From Levilactobacillus suantsaii (GTDB lineage Bacteria; Bacillota; Bacilli; Lactobacillales; Lactobacillaceae): a DNA stretch of 64,000 nucleotides. The translations under genes and the position numbers were made by a program. A model generated the notes under the pieces. That model saw nothing but the letters and a program-made list of their open reading frames with translations, was not told where the DNA came from and did no database searches. Below are positions 61,363-64,000 of the stretch, in pieces. Position 1 is the stretch's first letter, and every line of letters starts with the position of its first letter. The stretch spans positions 1 through 64,000 of the forward strand of contig NZ_QXIL01000005.1 in the NCBI RefSeq assembly GCF_004115745.1. The letters run 5' to 3'.

Positions 61363-62211
61363 ATGAAGAAAATTGAACGGGCGGCGGCCTTTTTATCCCG
61401 CCATGCCAGCCTGTTTCGCTGCCCCGTGTGTCACGCCGCTTACGATCACGTGGCCGGCAACAGCCTGATTTGTCCGGCTGGACACAATGTGGACCTGTCC
61501 AAGAAGGGGACGCTGTACTTTATGCAACGAGCGGTGGCCAGTGAATACGATGACGCGATGCTAGCGGCCCGCCGACGCATGCTACAAGCCGGATTGTTCA
61601 CGGGCATCACCACCGCGTTTGCCAACCAATTGCCCCAAGAGCCGCAGACGATTCTGGACGTGGGGTGTGGCGAGGGGACCCCGCTGACCGAAGTGTTGAG
61701 TCATCGCGCGGGAAACGACACGGCCGTGGGGTTCGATATCTCCAAGCCTGGGATCAACCTGGCCACCCAACTGGACACGCCAGCCTTTTTCTGTGTCGCC
61801 GATTTGGCCCAAATGCCGTTTACCGACCATCAATTCACGGCGGTCCTCGACCTCTTTTCCCCGTCGGCCTACCAGGAGTTTAACCGGATCATCGCCCCGG
61901 GCGGCCAGTTATTAAAGGTCATTCCGAATCCCGACTACCTAATCGAGTTGCGGCAGGCTTTGTTTGCCGCTGATAATCCGCACGCGCAGTATGATAATAG
62001 CAACGTATTGTCCCTGTTCAAGCGCCACTATCCGGAAGCGACCAGCCAACGAATCCGCTATCAGGTACCAATTGCGCCCGAACGCTTTAGTGATTTGATG
62101 CTGATGACACCGATGCATTGGGGCGCCAGTGAGGCACAGTTAGAACGGGTTGCCGCGGCGCCATTTTCCCAGATCACGGTCGACGTGACGCTCTTACAGG
62201 CCCGGTTTTAG
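61363..62211 (+). CDS. rlmA: 23S rRNA (guanine-N1)-methyltransferase, RlmA type
   Basis: SAM-dependent methyltransferase of 282 aa. A zinc-finger (LFRCPVCHAAYDHVAGNSLICPAGH) at residues about 20-45 is followed by the Rossmann domain with ILDVGCGEGTPL (about 103). RlmA enzymes methylate N1 of a guanine in helix 35 of 23S rRNA (G745 or G748, linked to macrolide/tylosin response). ATG 61363 after GGGAGTAAG fits the family start MKKIxxA; upstream in-frame GTG 61342 and ATG 61345 are alternatives. Confidence 0.85.
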   Translation: MKKIERAAAFLSRHASLFRCPVCHAAYDHVAGNSLICPAGHNVDLSKKGTLYFMQRAVASEYDDAMLAARRRMLQAGLFTGITTAFANQLPQEPQTILDVGCGEGTPLTEVLSHRAGNDTAVGFDISKPGINLATQLDTPAFFCVADLAQMPFTDHQFTAVLDLFSPSAYQEFNRIIAPGGQLLKVIPNPDYLIELRQALFAADNPHAQYDNSNVLSLFKRHYPEATSQRIRYQVPIAPERFSDLMLMTPMHWGASEAQLERVAAAPFSQITVDVTLLQARF

Positions 62212-62246
62212 TAAGGCTAGTGGGTGAATTATTTGCCCATTGCCCC

Positions 62247-62275
62247 TTGAAGACCGCGCAGGAGCGTGTTATATT
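62247..62275 (+). promoter_or_regulatory. Strong promoter of an intergenic RNA
   Basis: TTGAAG, 17-bp spacer, TATATT, with an extended TGn just before the -10. No coding sequence follows; a terminator lies about 110 nt downstream. Confidence 0.75.
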
Positions 62276-62281
62276 GAGCAA

Positions 62282-62391
62282 TGAGAAATCGTTTGGTAGT
62301 CGATATCAGCGGGTAACTGTTAGCGGCTGACAAGTAGTACTTCACTAAGGTAGTCCCTCGCCGTGCCCACACCGGGGAGCTACTTTTTTTG
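62282..62391 (+). ncRNA. Unidentified small RNA of about 110 nt
   Basis: The transcript would run from just after the promoter to a hairpin (GTAG...CTAC arms at 62350-62353 and 62380-62383 with further pairs between) ending in seven or eight T. It contains TCAGCGGGTAAC / GTTAGCGGCTGA, which can pair in part as a second stem. There is no start codon with a ribosome site. A separate promoter for trmL lies after the terminator, so it is not simply a leader. It matches neither a T-box, SRP RNA nor tRNA motif. Confidence 0.5.
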
Positions 62392-62431
62392 TGGGCTGAG
62401 CTTGAATCTGGGGACTTTTAAGCCCCACGCC

Positions 62432-62461
62432 TTGTCAAAGCCCAGGTGGGTTGACTATAAT
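62432..62461 (+). promoter_or_regulatory. trmL promoter
   Basis: TTGTCA, 18-bp spacer, TATAAT, 44 nt before the trmL start. Confidence 0.75.
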
Positions 62462-62505
62462 AATGAGACAGAACGAATGTTTGAGCAGAGGACGGAGAAA
62501 AATCT

Positions 62506-63018
62506 ATGACGAATCATATTGCTTTATTTGAACCGTTGTTTCCGGCAAACACCGGGAACATTGCACGGACCTGTGCCGGGACCGATACCGTGTTGGATTT
62601 GATTAAGCCCCTCGGGTTTTCGGTCGATGATACGCACTTGAAACGTGCCGGCCTAGATTACTGGGATAAGGTCGACGTACGGTATCACGAAAACCTGCCA
62701 GCCTTTTTGGCGACGATTCCGGACCAGACCCAGTTGTACTTGGTGTCAAAGTTTGCCGAACGCGACTACACCGAGCCCGATTACACGGTCAACGACAACG
62801 ACCACTACTTCTTGTTTGGCAAGGAGACCACGGGCTTGCCGGAATCCTTCATGCGCCAAAATCCGGAAAAATGTATCCGGATTCCGCAAGATGACAGCCA
62901 TATTCGGGCTTTGAACCTGTCGAACAGTGCGGCTATCGTGATTTACGAGGCTTTACGTCAACAGGCTTTTCCACAATTGGAACGGGTGCACCGGTACCCA
63001 CACGATAAATTAAAATAA
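62506..63018 (+). CDS. trmL: tRNA (cytidine(34)-2'-O)-methyltransferase
   Basis: SPOUT-class methyltransferase of 170 aa that 2'-O-methylates the wobble base of certain Leu tRNAs. The N-terminal HIALFEPLFPANTGNIARTCAGT and the knot sequences FLFGKETTGLPESF and RIPQDDSHIRALNLSNSAAIVIYEALRQ are complete. The length is normal for the TrmL/CspR branch. ATG 62506 follows GGACGGAG. It has a consensus promoter and is followed closely by the ftsK-type gene. Confidence 0.94.
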   Translation: MTNHIALFEPLFPANTGNIARTCAGTDTVLDLIKPLGFSVDDTHLKRAGLDYWDKVDVRYHENLPAFLATIPDQTQLYLVSKFAERDYTEPDYTVNDNDHYFLFGKETTGLPESFMRQNPEKCIRIPQDDSHIRALNLSNSAAIVIYEALRQQAFPQLERVHRYPHDKLK

Positions 63019-63045
63019 TCGTTTGAGCAGAAAGGAGGCCGCAAC

Positions 63046-64000
63046 TTGGCGACAAAACGAAAAACAACTCGCCGCAAGACTTCCCGGCGGCGTCCTGCGA
63101 AACGCAAAAGCACTCAACCGTTTCCGTATACGCGTAACGTCGTTGGCCTAGTCTTGCTGGTGTTAGCGGCGTTGGGGTTATTCAACTTAGGGATGTTAGG
63201 GACGTTGTGTGCCAATTTGACCCGGCTACTGGTCGGTGAATCGTACCAGGTTGGTCTGGTGGTCATTGGGGCATTAGGCGTCACGTTGGCCGTGACCAGC
63301 ACCTGGCCGGACTTACCACGGCACTATCTGGTGGGCAGTGGTATCGTGTATGCCGGGTGGCTCTTATGGGCTAGTGCGACCACGTTCACGGCGGCTAACC
63401 AACACAGCGGTTTTTTGGTGACCATCTGGAATAATGGGTTGGCTGACCTGGTCTCCGCTGGCCGGACCAGCGACTTGGGTGGCGGCCTGATTGGGGCGCT
63501 GGCGCTATCAGTCATCGCCTGGTTGATTGCCTTACTGGGTGCCCAGATTGCCGCGTGGGTCATCATGGCTGGCGGGGTTCTAGTCTTCTTCCAGATTCCA
63601 CTGACCGATGTCCAGCACGGTCTGCAACGGATCGGCCGATGGTTAGTGGCAGGGTTAGATTGGTTACAAGCCACTGTTGACCGGGGACGCGCAGCACTCA
63701 AGGCGCACCGGGAACGGACCGCTAAACAGGTGGCCACGTCGCCGGATTCATCGGCCGCCCCCAAAGATGAGCAACCGGCAGATCAGCCAGCACCCACGGC
63801 GCCCGCTCAGCCGGCGTCTTCGTCGGCCGAACCCAGTTATCACGTGACGGTGGCCGCTAACGAACACCCAGCACCGACACCGTCATCGGCAGCGTCGGCA
63901 CCAGAAACGTCGGCGCCGGATGATGGTGAAGAAGCTGAATCCGCGTTAGTGGGAACCACTGAAGTCGACCCGAATTACCAATTACCGACGGCTGACCTTT
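63046..64000 (+). CDS. ftsK: FtsK/SpoIIIE DNA translocase, N-terminal part (runs off the window)
   Basis: 318 codons are present before the window edge; no stop. TTG 63046 follows an optimal AAAGGAGG. The N-terminus is very basic (TKRKTTRRKTSRRRPAKRK), then come four membrane segments (VVGLVLLVLAALGLFNLGML, QVGLVVIGALGVTLAV, HYLVGSGIVYAGWLLW, GLIGALALSVIAWLIALLGAQIAAWVIMAGGVLVFF). A Pro/Ala/Ser-rich linker follows and ends DPNYQLPTADL, the typical junction before the motor domain. FtsK/SpoIIIE pumps chromosomal DNA at the division septum. Confidence 0.92.
   Translation, partial: MATKRKTTRRKTSRRRPAKRKSTQPFPYTRNVVGLVLLVLAALGLFNLGMLGTLCANLTRLLVGESYQVGLVVIGALGVTLAVTSTWPDLPRHYLVGSGIVYAGWLLWASATTFTAANQHSGFLVTIWNNGLADLVSAGRTSDLGGGLIGALALSVIAWLIALLGAQIAAWVIMAGGVLVFFQIPLTDVQHGLQRIGRWLVAGLDWLQATVDRGRAALKAHRERTAKQVATSPDSSAAPKDEQPADQPAPTAPAQPASSSAEPSYHVTVAANEHPAPTPSSAASAPETSAPDDGEEAESALVGTTEVDPNYQLPTADL

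Overview
The window is a chromosomal segment of a Gram-positive, fairly GC-rich lactic acid bacterium of the family Lactobacillaceae. Gene content and order point to a Levilactobacillus/Lactobacillus brevis-type organism: strong AGGAGG ribosome sites, frequent GTG/TTG starts, a T-box in front of argS, TagE-type glycosyltransferases, a KxYKxGKxW signal peptide, and a D-aspartate (Lys-D-Asx) peptidoglycan cross-bridge gene set. The species name is an inference. No insertion sequence, prophage, CRISPR array or replication origin was seen.

Layout. 1-4 kb: the 3' end of a UvrA-type gene, a GH13 oligo-1,6-glucosidase, a small orphan gene and a C69 dipeptidase gene killed by one stop codon. 4.2-9.2 kb: a Crp/Fnr (Flp-type) regulator, then an asparagine synthase, a D-aspartate ligase-like ATP-grasp enzyme and an aspartate racemase, which together could make and amidate the D-Asp bridge. 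9.3-12.2 kb: three minus-strand genes (DUF1516 membrane protein, 3-hydroxyacyl-CoA dehydrogenase family, secreted amidase). 12.4-18.3 kb: a DUF2187 protein, tRNA-Gly(CCC), T-box/argS, an ArgR-family regulator, PBP1A and a YheA-type protein. 18.4-31.9 kb: a Firmicutes housekeeping block (yhaO-yhaN-yhaM, katA and a divergent AIF-like flavoprotein, prsA, hit, ecsAB, ytmP-trmB). 32-40.7 kb: an aldo/keto reductase and the coiA-pepF-(degV)-spxH-relQ-ppnK-rluD block known from the Bacillus yjb region.

41.4-60.4 kb is the accessory region and the most interesting part. A 5.9-kb gene encodes a Ser/Ala-rich surface protein with a KxYKxGKxW signal, Ig-like domains and a Ser-Asp repeat stalk. It is followed by a same-strand cluster: a 550-aa protein of unknown function, a 67-aa membrane protein, two paralogous GtfA/GtfB (TagE5/TagE6)-like glycosyltransferases, an EcbF/BcbF-type HAD phosphatase, a nucleotidyltransferase-kinase fusion, a second nucleotidyltransferase, a WavE-like glycosyltransferase, and a MurF-like / PBP-like / CapA-like assembly. 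The layout suggests a dedicated system that glycosylates or decorates this adhesin. The surface-protein gene carries an in-frame TAA and three downstream genes show single-base frameshifts, so the locus is either decaying or the assembly has errors there.

60.5-64 kb returns to core genes: a CutC-family gene, rlmA, an unidentified small RNA with its own promoter and terminator, trmL, and the start of an FtsK/SpoIIIE translocase gene cut by the window edge.
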